Origin: an uncultured Clostridia bacterium
GTDB taxonomy: Bacteria > Bacillota_A > Clostridia > TANB77 > CAG-508
DNA length: 8,977 nt
Assembly (NCBI GenBank): GCA_948852375.1
Contig: CAQOYX010000062.1
Span: 1-8,977 of the forward strand
Direction: 5' to 3'
The translations under genes and the position numbers were made by a program. Below, piece by piece: positions 1 through 7,607 of the stretch. How positions within the stretch are numbered: the first letter of the stretch is position 1; the number at the start of each line of letters is the position of its first letter. The notes beneath the pieces are model-generated. The model was not told where the DNA came from. It was given only the letters and a program-made list of their open reading frames with translations, and searched no databases.

Positions 1-1434
1 TATTTTCTTGTTTACACTTGCTGTATATGATGTACTGTCTACAACCATTCTTTGTATATTTACAATATTATTTTGCTTATAAGCATAAAATTCTACTATA
101 TTCACATTTATATCTGAAAAAAATTCTTCTTTACTTATAACTTTAATTTGTCTCATTTCTTCTATATTATTTGTACTCTTTTCTATATTGTTCAAATCTT
201 CATTTACTTCACTAATCGCCTTATTATTTGTCAAACTTACCTCTATCTCTGCTCCATCTCTATTATACACTGTTGTTTCTTCATCATATTGTACAATTTT
301 GTTAGAACATTCGATATCTTCTTCAACTGGTGTTATTAATGATGTAATAAATATAAGTTTTTTCTGTTTTAATTCATCTTTAAAGGCATTTACAGTATTA
401 AATCTAGAGTCTTTTACAATAAAACCGCTATTACCAACTATGTAACTGCTGTCGACTATCTCAGTATTTCCTATTTTGTATTTATTGCAATTAGATGTTT
501 GTTTTTCTGGTATTGATACTTTATAATTTGTTGGTTTATTTATATAAAATCTATTATAATTTGCATCAAACTCCCAATCTTCATCTTCACTGCCATCAAA
601 AACAATATATCCACATTCTCTATGTACTTTTTTATTTGTATAATCAATATAATCTTGTGCTATTATATTGTTTTGTTCGTCTTTTAAGTAGCAAAGTGGA
701 CTATTTGTATATGTTATATTAGAACTTGTATTTGTACCATTTTTTGAAATTGTTTCTATTTTTTTTAACTTATTTTGTATTCTAAATTCATATTTTTTCA
801 TTTCATCAGGTGTAATATTTGACTCATCTTGCTTTTTTACTCCAATTCCTAAATATCCATCTTGAAAAATCTCAATAGTTATTTCATTTTTAGTCTGCCA
901 TCCACTATCTGCTAACAAAGGTCCTGGTGCTGGATATGGAGTATCTGAAGCTGCAAATGATATATTATATTTACTAAAATCTAAATTAGTAATAACTGTA
1001 TAAGAACCTTTCTCGACTTTAATATCACTAGCTGAAAATACACGTGTTAACATTGTGTTATTACTGTAAGCACCTTGTCTCCACTTTTCATCAAACAAGT
1101 TTACATCATCACCTACGCATTTTAGTTCATACGGATTATCTGGGCTTTTTTCTCCTGCGCCTATTTCTTCTGTTTTGCCATATAATTTATTTATTCTGCC
1201 ATATCCTTCTATCGTAGGTGCTGTTATATTTGTGCCTATGTATGTTTTGCTCATGTCGTCTACTACTTCTTGTTGTGCTTGGTTCAAATTATATGCTGTA
1301 AGAGGTGTTTTGCTTTCTTTTAATATATTATCTGGGTCTTCTTGCAACTCTAAATTAATCATTTCATTTGTATTCATATTTTTGAATACTTTTTTTCGTG
1401 GATTTATGTATTCTATATCTTCCCAATTAAACAT
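1..1434 (-). CDS. Large tail fibre / receptor-binding protein, 5' part
   Basis: Reading the minus strand from the ATG at 1434-1432, no stop occurs down to base 1, so at least 478 residues are encoded and the C-terminus lies beyond the window. The start overlaps the 64-residue gene by eight bases and follows GAGGAGGAG. Residues 1-60 (MFNWEDIEYINPRKK and on) look like an attachment region. About 65-113 contain a YGRINKLYGKTEE segment and the end VGDDVNLFD (105-113), a pattern seen in clostridial phage tail proteins. A beta-rich, carbohydrate-binding-like part follows to about 390 (with FAASDTPYPAPGPLL), then a TNNKAISEVNEDLNNIE helical segment that looks like a trimerisation stalk. No catalytic motif is visible. 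Together with the preceding fibre it probably determines host binding. Confidence 0.72.
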   Translation of the reverse strand, partial: MFNWEDIEYINPRKKVFKNMNTNEMINLELQEDPDNILKESKTPLTAYNLNQAQQEVVDDMSKTYIGTNITAPTIEGYGRINKLYGKTEEIGAGEKSPDNPYELKCVGDDVNLFDEKWRQGAYSNNTMLTRVFSASDIKVEKGSYTVITNLDFSKYNISFAASDTPYPAPGPLLADSGWQTKNEITIEIFQDGYLGIGVKKQDESNITPDEMKKYEFRIQNKLKKIETISKNGTNTSSNITYTNSPLCYLKDEQNNIIAQDYIDYTNKKVHRECGYIVFDGSEDEDWEFDANYNRFYINKPTNYKVSIPEKQTSNCNKYKIGNTEIVDSSYIVGNSGFIVKDSRFNTVNAFKDELKQKKLIFITSLITPVEEDIECSNKIVQYDEETTVYNRDGAEIEVSLTNNKAISEVNEDLNNIEKSTNNIEEMRQIKVISKEEFFSDINVNIVEFYAYKQNNIVNIQRMVVDSTSYTASVNKKI

Positions 1435-1621
1435 TTTCTTTTGACTCCTCCTCTTTTTTACTAGTTATAACTTGTTGATATTGTTGTTGTTCTAATAAAT
1501 TTAATTGTTCAAATATCTCTTTAAATGTTGGCTTTAATATAAAAGCTGGTAATCCACTTTCACTAATTAATTGTGTTAATTTTTCTTTAAATTCTCTATC
1601 TTTTAAAATAATTTCTTCCAT
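1427..1621 (-). CDS. Small hypothetical tail-operon protein
   Basis: This 64-residue acidic, helical protein has a central GLPAFILKPTFKEIFEQL stretch and a Gln-rich segment (LEQQQYQQ), ending in a Lys/Glu-rich tail. Its ATG overlaps the stop of the fibre gene by one base (TAATG), with AAAGGAAG upstream, and its stop overlaps the next gene's start by eight bases. Tight coupling on both sides and codon use like its neighbours argue that it is a real gene. I do not recognise a function. A fibre-assembly chaperone or small tip component would fit the place between two fibre genes but is a guess. Confidence 0.7.
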   Translation of the reverse strand: MEEIILKDREFKEKLTQLISESGLPAFILKPTFKEIFEQLNLLEQQQYQQVITSKKEEESKENV

Positions 1622-3045
1622 TATCTTATCTTCCTTTCTACGATTTCAAGACGTTCTATTACCTGTTGTAAAGCTCTCCAGTTAATAGAAGACATAGTAT
1701 AGCTTTCTATTGCTTCTCCTGTACTTGATTTTACTATGTTCGGTGTATTATACTTGTCTCCTATAACAAAACCAACATGTTTTTTATCTGTGTCTTTTTC
1801 TGTTTTAAAATTGTACTCATATATTTCAGAGTTCTTAATTATTTCTAATGCATCATTAAACTTTGTTATATTTTTCTTTATATTTTCTAATGAAGTATTA
1901 TTAAAATTTTTCGCATAAACAACACCTGTATTACCATTAATTTTTACTCCAAAATTAGGGTCTAGACTAGAGCTTACTCCACAAACGATATTTTGTGCTG
2001 TAAGTATATGTGTATTAATACCTCCTACGCCAATTGATACAGCTAAATTATTTTCATTTTTTATAGAAATAAAATTTTTTGGATTATTTGTATTTATTTG
2101 AAATGTTCCTGAAATTTGTTTTGTATTAGTTTTTTTATTGTTGATAATATCTAGCATTGCTTGTGCATCCATAATATCAACTGAACCATCATTATCTATA
2201 TCATATAAAGTAGATGTAATAGATGTATTACTTATATTTCCAAAATATATAGCTGCAGAATTAGCTACATCATAAATATTATAATCATAAAGTCCATTAA
2301 TTGTTGTTGTAAATGTAGTTGCTCCTAGTGTAAATCCACCTATTGTTCCACTTTTAGCTACAATGTTTCCATTTTTATCTACACTAAAATTTGTACTTTT
2401 GAGTGTCATATTTTTAGTTGTAAAATTTATTTCATTATTTGCTAATATGTTTAAAACATCATTAGCTGTTAATGTAATCATATCTGCATTTATTTTAGCT
2501 TCAGATTTATTTTCATTTATTCTTAAGATAATACTAGCTCCTGTCAATTTGTCATCATCTACTTTTTTTATCAATTCTAATGCAATTTGGTCTGATAATA
2601 ATTTAATAATTGATTTTGTTTCTTCTGTTGTACTATAACTTTCTAGTTTCTGTTCTACTGATAATTCTATCTCTTGTGACGTTTCCTCTATTTTTGACTT
2701 CATTTCTAGTTTAGTCACATACATATCTGTAAAATCACTTTTTACAATATATTCAGCACACATTTGATTGTTATATTCATCTTTTACATAGATATAGTTA
2801 TCACCCTCAAACAATTGAAGTTTTGCTTCTCCTAATTCTTCTATTACTTCATTATCTAATACACTTGTTACATTGTATTTTGATAATGCAATACGTCTTA
2901 TTACTTTTGCCTGTCCATTTTCTATTATAAAATCATCATGTACATCACCTTTTTTTCGTAATTCGTCTATTTCAAATGTTATTTCTCTTTTCTCATTTGA
3001 TGGATTTGTACGTGATTGTTTATCTACTACTATTATGTACTTCAT
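1621..3045 (-). CDS. Tail fibre-like protein with dockerin-like loop and possible S74-type C-terminus
   Basis: This 474-residue protein starts after a full AGGAGGTGAT SD, one base past the hub stop. Residues 1-115 are a compact N-terminal domain, probably for attachment to the hub. About 110-190 are helical and charged. A beta region with a DKNGNIVAKSGTIGGFTLG stretch from residue 223 is typical of clostridial phage tail proteins. Residues 282-293 form a calcium-loop motif (Asp282, Asp284, Asp286, Gly287, Asp290, Asp293) like one dockerin type I repeat. The last 90 residues (about 383-474), with TSLENIKKNI, a KHVGFVIGD strand and a final NWRALQQVIERLE helix, resemble the S74 intramolecular chaperone that trimerises and sometimes cleaves itself from phage fibres. 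Ser385 sits where the cleavage Ser would be, but the usual following Asp is Leu. It likely helps recognise the host surface. Confidence 0.75.
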   Translation of the reverse strand: MKYIIVVDKQSRTNPSNEKREITFEIDELRKKGDVHDDFIIENGQAKVIRRIALSKYNVTSVLDNEVIEELGEAKLQLFEGDNYIYVKDEYNNQMCAEYIVKSDFTDMYVTKLEMKSKIEETSQEIELSVEQKLESYSTTEETKSIIKLLSDQIALELIKKVDDDKLTGASIILRINENKSEAKINADMITLTANDVLNILANNEINFTTKNMTLKSTNFSVDKNGNIVAKSGTIGGFTLGATTFTTTINGLYDYNIYDVANSAAIYFGNISNTSITSTLYDIDNDGSVDIMDAQAMLDIINNKKTNTKQISGTFQINTNNPKNFISIKNENNLAVSIGVGGINTHILTAQNIVCGVSSSLDPNFGVKINGNTGVVYAKNFNNTSLENIKKNITKFNDALEIIKNSEIYEYNFKTEKDTDKKHVGFVIGDKYNTPNIVKSSTGEAIESYTMSSINWRALQQVIERLEIVERKIR

Positions 3046-3046
3046 G

Positions 3047-4399
3047 TTATATCACCTCCTGGTTTGGATAAATTTCACTTGGAAACAAATTTTCCTGTGG
3101 AAACAAATAATTATTGTATTCTTTTGCTCCACATACATTAAATTTCATTAAATCTGTTGCTTGGCATTCTGTTAAGTAGAGCTGGTTTTTATTACATTGT
3201 TTACGTTTGTAGTCTATTGTGTTTGAGACAGATTGCTTAAGTCCATTTATGTCCTGCTCATGCTTTACTAGTGTTTCTTCGTGTTCTTCTGTTTCTTGGA
3301 CTAATTGGGTTATTTTTTGGTTTTGTTTATCTACAATGATATATGTTTGATTTATTCTTTTATCTGTTTCATCAGCATATCTATAGTCTGTTTCAGTTTC
3401 TGGTGGTTTGTCTGTATAAATGTCTTCTGATAAACCATCTTCAAATGTTGTTTCGTCATTTAATAGTATTGTTGTATATGTTTTTCCTCCCAATACAAAA
3501 CTAAATCTATCACATGCCTCTAGAAACAATATTCCTTTAGTTTTTACATCAAAAATATAAAATTCAAAAGTCTTTAAATAATTAAACATTTCATCTATGT
3601 ATAAATCTCTGTCATTTGTACTTAGTAATTGATTATCAGCTATTCTAAACTCATGTAATCCATTTACTTCAATACTATTATTGTCTTTTCTATATATATT
3701 GTCGCTTTCTTCTGCTCTACTAAACACTAAAGAATTTATAAAATACTTTTCTCCTATGGTAACATCATCTTCATCCAAATAGCTTTCATCTATATTTTCA
3801 TTTGTTTCGGTAGGATAAATCATACAAAACTCATCATTTATAAATAATAAAAAACTGCAAGTTATAGTTGCAATTTCATCTAACACATCTCTAAAAGTGT
3901 ACCCTATTCTTACATGTAGTGTAGGGTCTATTAGTTTTTCAGAATTTATAAAAGTAGTTGGAATATTTTTTGTATTCCAATTTAATCTTTGACATACTCT
4001 TATTAAATACTGCCTTACAGTTATTTTTTCTGTTAATTCTAAATCATAATCAATCATTGCTTCAATCATTTTATCATATGCTTTAATTATGTATGATGAT
4101 GTATCTTCTTGCCTTTCGCAACTATTAACAGTATAAGTATTGTAATTTATATATTCATAATCTGGTTCGTTTACTTTAACTCCTGCTTTTATATTTATTG
4201 TTGTTTTCTTTTCTAGTTCATTTTTAGCATCTATTTCAATTTCATGCATTACCGTTTTAAATAAATCTGTATGAAATGACGGTTTTAAATAATTAAAATC
4301 ATCTGTATCTGCCTCTATTTTATTTATTTTGATTTTATAATCTAATTGTCTTCCATAGGTTCTAATATCTTGTTTGAAATTATCTGTTACATTTCTCAT
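3047..4399 (-). CDS. Tail hub / tail-associated protein
   Basis: This 450-residue protein begins with a segment (QDIRTYGRQLDYKIKINKIE, residues 9-28) typical of Gram-positive phage tail hub proteins that follow the tape measure genes. About residues 1-330 look like a mixed beta hub similar in kind to gp27/Tal N-terminal regions. From about 340 a charged helical, coiled-coil-like linker follows (IIVDKQNQKITQLVQETEE), and the C-terminus carries a short FPQENLFPSEIYPNQ repeat-like tail. No peptidase or lysozyme motif is visible, so it looks like a structural hub rather than a tail lysin. It would close the tube tip and carry the fibres. SD GAGGGAG precedes the ATG, which overlaps the upstream stop by four bases. 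The 3' end contains the perfect SD of the next gene. Confidence 0.75.
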   Translation of the reverse strand: MRNVTDNFKQDIRTYGRQLDYKIKINKIEADTDDFNYLKPSFHTDLFKTVMHEIEIDAKNELEKKTTINIKAGVKVNEPDYEYINYNTYTVNSCERQEDTSSYIIKAYDKMIEAMIDYDLELTEKITVRQYLIRVCQRLNWNTKNIPTTFINSEKLIDPTLHVRIGYTFRDVLDEIATITCSFLLFINDEFCMIYPTETNENIDESYLDEDDVTIGEKYFINSLVFSRAEESDNIYRKDNNSIEVNGLHEFRIADNQLLSTNDRDLYIDEMFNYLKTFEFYIFDVKTKGILFLEACDRFSFVLGGKTYTTILLNDETTFEDGLSEDIYTDKPPETETDYRYADETDKRINQTYIIVDKQNQKITQLVQETEEHEETLVKHEQDINGLKQSVSNTIDYKRKQCNKNQLYLTECQATDLMKFNVCGAKEYNNYLFPQENLFPSEIYPNQEVI

Positions 4400-4779
4400 A
4401 CATAATGCTCCCTCTTTTTATTTGAAATTACAGCACAACTATATCCTTGTATTTTTCCTAAATATTCTTGGTCGTATTCTTGGTCATTTGAATAACAAGA
4501 CATGTTCACTATTTCCTTTTTAAGGTCTGGATTATAGAAAGTAACTTTATTTTCAGCTTTATTAAAAAGAGATAGAATAATTCCTATCTCTTCTTCATTT
4601 AATCTTCTAAATGTCATTGTTATTTTGGGATATATCCCCTTTAGTGTTCCAGAATTATCCCCTGATAATGCTCTGCCTGTATCTTTCCCCCATATTTTGT
4701 GGTAACCAAACTTCGCTTTTGTTAGATATGGAGCCATTTTTACACCATCTATAATCAAACTATCTTTATCTATTAGCAT
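4396..4779 (-). CDS. Small tail protein between tape measure and hub
   Basis: This 127-residue protein starts two bases after the tape measure stop, with GGGAGG as SD. It overlaps the hub gene by four bases (ATGA). The N-terminus has an IIDGVKMAPYLT stretch and the middle a KITMTFRRLNEEEIGIILSLF stretch that suggests alternating strands and a helix. This layout resembles small phage proteins such as DUF6711 found at this place in other Gram-positive phages, but the match is from memory and not certain. The gene occupies the usual position of the distal tail protein (Dit), whose members are usually about twice as long. It could be a minimal tail-tip ring protein or a tape-measure-associated adaptor. 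Confidence 0.6.
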   Translation of the reverse strand: MLIDKDSLIIDGVKMAPYLTKAKFGYHKIWGKDTGRALSGDNSGTLKGIYPKITMTFRRLNEEEIGIILSLFNKAENKVTFYNPDLKKEIVNMSCYSNDQEYDQEYLGKIQGYSCAVISNKKREHYV

Positions 4780-4781
4780 AA

Positions 4782-6896
4782 TTACCTCCCATTCTTAGCA
4801 AAAGCAAGTTCTTGCTGTCTTTTTACTATTCCTCTTTGAATTGTCCTACTGTCCATATTGATTATATAAGCTCCTCCGCCTATATCTATTTTATTTGCTA
4901 TTTTTGTTGCTAGGATATCTAACCATTCTAAATTGTTTTCTAATGGCATAACCGCTTCTTTTCCTGCTTCACCTATAATTGCTGTTGTAGGTTGAGAAAT
5001 TACACCGCCTTTAGCTAAAAGAGGAATTTGTTGAATATTAAAACCAAATGTTTTTCCTCCAAAACCTGGAACCCAATCTGGTATATCAAAATGTATTTTA
5101 TTTGCTCCTTTTATCAATGAGTTAATTCCTTTTATTATTAGATTTAGTGGTGCTTTTGCAATACTCCATAATGCATCAAACACTCCTTTAAATATCTGTT
5201 TAAAGCCTTCCAGAACTAATTTCATATCACCAGTAAATATTCCTTTGAATACATTGTATACTCCTTTTATTGCCGTTTTTAATCCATTAAATAATTCATC
5301 TGCTGATATTCCTATTAGGCTAAGTGGATATTTTGCTATTCCATATAAAGCATCAAATACACCTTTGAATATTTGTTTAAAGCCTTCAAGTACCAATTGC
5401 ATATCTCCTGTGAAAATCCCTTTAAATATACTTATAATTCCATCTAGTATTTCTTTAACGCCTGTAAATAGTCCATCAAATGCATCTAGTATACCTTGTA
5501 AACATTCTACAAAACTATCGTAAATATCTCCTACAGTATCTCCAAACATTTCATGAACCCAATCACTCTTGCTTGCAAGCCAGTCTATACCACTTTGAAG
5601 AAAATTTTTGATTTGCTTCCAATATTTAATTATTGTTCCTACAATTAATACTATAGCTCCTATTACAATTAATGGTACATTTCCAATCAAGATTCCAAGT
5701 CCTATAACTGCTACACCTATACTTTGTATAATTTTCCCAAAATTTTTCCAAGACGGATCTTTCAAATATGCTAATAAACTTTGTACTGTATAAATTATAC
5801 CAGTAATTAAAACACCAATTCCTAATGCTTTTATTCCACCAAGCCCAAGCTTTATTGCTAGTATTCCAGATGCAATTCCTGCTAAAATTGATAAAATCAA
5901 ATCTTTATTATCTGTAATCCATTTTAACCAACTTGGCACTTCTCCTTGTATATTACTTAAATCAGTGTTTGGAGCTGATATACCTGTTCCAGTATTCCCA
6001 GATACACTTCCATCATCTTGTAAAACATTCATTTCATCAAAACTTTCTCTAGATTTATTTATTTCTTTCATTGCTTTTGCTGTTCCACTTGCACTTTTTT
6101 GCATTTTTTGAAAATTCTTAGCACTAGAATTGCTAAATAAATTAATACCAAACCATGCACTTGCTATTGCATTTACATAACTTAATGCTGTATATAATAA
6201 TTTAGTTAGCCATTGTACAGCAGGAGCTAGTAAATTAGCAATGCAGTATCGCATATATTCAAGGTCTGCTGAAATTTGTGGGTTATATTGTGCAACTATA
6301 TTCATCGCTTGTCTAACTGCGTTAAAAGCTGTTCTAATACCAAATACTGCCATAGTCATTTTCCCTAATTTACTTACAGTACCTTGTATCTTTTGCCCTA
6401 CATTATCTATTCCAGATTGAACTTTCTTTAAATTTATTTGCTCTATCTTTTGCTTGAATTGTTCTATCTTAGTATTATTTTCAGTTTGTTTTGACTTTAC
6501 CTTGTCTAATTTAGTTCTTACCTTTTCTATTTTAGGTGATTGTTTATCAATCTCATTTACTGCTTGAGCATATTTTTGTTGTATTTCACCTATCTTTACT
6601 TTTATGTTTTCATATTCTTGCATATTTCCTTGAAAAGCAAGAGCTGGATTAGATTTAAAAATCATATCTTTTTCAGCTTGTAGTTCTTTTATTTTATGTC
6701 TGTATGCATCTGCTTTTTGTTGTAATTGCTCATAACTATCTATCTCCCTTTGTAATGAACTTTGTTCTTCACTTGCTTTTGAATTATCTTCTTGCAATTT
6801 CTTTATTTTATTTTCTAACTCAATAATTCCTTTATCTACATCTTTATTATCTATTTTTGTTTTTATTTTTAAATAACCATCCACTTTTAATACCAT
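4782..6896 (-). CDS. Tail tape measure protein
   Basis: This 704-residue protein sets tail length and lies inside the tail tube; during infection such proteins are ejected and can help DNA cross the membrane. About residues 20-165 are a charged coiled coil rich in Lys, Glu and Gln. Hydrophobic, membrane-like segments follow around 175-260 and most strongly at 333-425. Two near-identical segments lie at 491-528 and 550-587. The C-terminal part has the common motif GEAGKEAVMPLE (642-653), often seen near the end of Gram-positive tape measure proteins. The ATG at 6896 sits in a purine-rich GAGGGGAGGGA context with short spacing; a GTG four codons later is a possible alternative. The gene ends two bases before the next ATG and its last codons carry that gene's SD. 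At 704 residues it is on the short side, suggesting a fairly short tail. Confidence 0.93.
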   Translation of the reverse strand: MVLKVDGYLKIKTKIDNKDVDKGIIELENKIKKLQEDNSKASEEQSSLQREIDSYEQLQQKADAYRHKIKELQAEKDMIFKSNPALAFQGNMQEYENIKVKIGEIQQKYAQAVNEIDKQSPKIEKVRTKLDKVKSKQTENNTKIEQFKQKIEQINLKKVQSGIDNVGQKIQGTVSKLGKMTMAVFGIRTAFNAVRQAMNIVAQYNPQISADLEYMRYCIANLLAPAVQWLTKLLYTALSYVNAIASAWFGINLFSNSSAKNFQKMQKSASGTAKAMKEINKSRESFDEMNVLQDDGSVSGNTGTGISAPNTDLSNIQGEVPSWLKWITDNKDLILSILAGIASGILAIKLGLGGIKALGIGVLITGIIYTVQSLLAYLKDPSWKNFGKIIQSIGVAVIGLGILIGNVPLIVIGAIVLIVGTIIKYWKQIKNFLQSGIDWLASKSDWVHEMFGDTVGDIYDSFVECLQGILDAFDGLFTGVKEILDGIISIFKGIFTGDMQLVLEGFKQIFKGVFDALYGIAKYPLSLIGISADELFNGLKTAIKGVYNVFKGIFTGDMKLVLEGFKQIFKGVFDALWSIAKAPLNLIIKGINSLIKGANKIHFDIPDWVPGFGGKTFGFNIQQIPLLAKGGVISQPTTAIIGEAGKEAVMPLENNLEWLDILATKIANKIDIGGGAYIINMDSRTIQRGIVKRQQELAFAKNGR
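5136..5426 (-). repeat. Internal tandem duplication in the tape measure gene
   Basis: Two 38-residue segments, 59 residues apart, match at 33 of 38 positions: residues 491-528 (5426-5313) and 550-587 (5249-5136). Each begins FKGIFTGDM and continues with EGFKQIFKGVFDAL. At the DNA level they differ at many third positions, so the duplication is old and kept by selection on the protein. Confidence 0.85.
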
Positions 6897-7467
6897 TCCC
6901 TCCCCTCAATTGTTTTTCAAATAACTCATCTAGTCTTTTTTCTTCTGCTGTTTTTATATTATTTTGTTTTAATGCTACTTGCTTTTTTTGTTTAATCCAT
7001 TTTTCTTTTTCTCTGATGTCTTTTATTTGTTCTATATCAAAATTTCTAACAAATCTTACTCTATTTAAAATACACTTGTCAGATAGTCCACAAAGTAAAT
7101 TGTAAAATTCCCACCAGTGCATATATGTTCCTTGTTCTAATTTAACATTATAGTCATAAAAAAAAGAAGTACGAATATACTCCCAGTCTTGTTCAAAATC
7201 CATGTCAATTTCTTGTTCTTCTTCGTCATTATCTGCTTTTTCTTTTCCACAGTTTAAATATTTTAATGCTATTTTTAATAACTCTTGCCAATCTTGACTA
7301 TTTTCTAATCCTTTATCTCCAAATAAAAGATAAATTATTGCTAATGCTCTTTCTTCATCTTCTACATTTGATTTTGCTAACTTTTCACACTCTAATGCTG
7401 TTCTAAAATCTGTATTTATTGCATATTTTTTATCTTTTACATGTGCATATTTAGGATAACTATTCAT
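6847..7467 (-). CDS. Gp15-like phage tail assembly protein
   Basis: This 206-residue protein resembles the Gp15 family (Pfam Gp15 type) found between the chaperone and tape measure genes of many Gram-positive siphophages. The first half has helical segments and an acidic linker (DNDEEEQEIDMDFEQ). The middle carries the typical MHWWEFYNLLCGL region at about residues 116-128 and a basic helix (EKEKWIKQKKQ). The role is probably in tail assembly; the exact biochemical action is not known. The start codon overlaps the stop of the frameshift frame (ATG 7467-7465, TAG 7462-7460). No strong SD precedes it, only a weak AAAGTGAT, which suggests translational coupling. Its last 50 bases overlap the tape measure gene. 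Confidence 0.75.
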   Translation of the reverse strand: MNSYPKYAHVKDKKYAINTDFRTALECEKLAKSNVEDEERALAIIYLLFGDKGLENSQDWQELLKIALKYLNCGKEKADNDEEEQEIDMDFEQDWEYIRTSFFYDYNVKLEQGTYMHWWEFYNLLCGLSDKCILNRVRFVRNFDIEQIKDIREKEKWIKQKKQVALKQNNIKTAEEKRLDELFEKQLRGGNGIKSGWLFKNKNKNR

Positions 7468-7607
7468 TAGTCAACACATCACTTTCAGTTACTTTATATT
7501 TTTCTTTTATTCTATCTGTCATATCATTAATTGTTAATTTCATTTTGCTATAGTATGGCTTCAACATTTCATCTATATCATCCCACATTTCCCAATATGG
7601 TTTTTTT
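7460..7607 (-). CDS. Frameshift extension of the tail assembly chaperone (lambda T-like)
   Basis: From the CCA codon at 7600-7598 a second frame encodes 46 residues beginning PYWEMWDDIDEMLKPYY and ending at TAG 7460-7462. It has no start codon of its own in a sensible place, but it reads as real protein: aromatic and acidic start, then a helical segment. In its own frame a TAA lies just before the A run, and the zero frame ends at TGA 7578-7580. The only shared open stretch is therefore about 30 bases around the seven As at 7601-7607. The fused product would be about 166 residues. By analogy with lambda gpGT it would bridge the tape measure and the tube protein. The shift needed is +1 (equivalently -2), not the usual -1. 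Confidence 0.75.

Noticed and set aside
148..722. Several plus-strand open frames in the first 750 bases
   Set aside because: They are antisense to an unbroken minus-strand frame of at least 478 codons and encode Phe/Ile/Leu/Tyr-rich sequence with no start signals.
2169..2205. Dockerin-like motif as evidence of a cellulosome protein
   Set aside because: Only one repeat is present, there is no enzyme domain or signal peptide, and the gene sits in a phage tail operon; a calcium loop in a fibre is the simpler reading.
6882..6884. GTG as the tape measure start instead of ATG at 6896
   Set aside because: The ATG has a purine-rich SD at short but workable spacing; the GTG would be further than ideal from it. 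The difference is only four residues.
7601..7607. The A7 disruption as a gene-killing mutation
   Set aside because: Two overlapping chaperone frames joined at a slippery run, directly before the tape measure region, is the normal layout in siphophages, and both frames look under selection. A miscount of the run remains possible and is noted.
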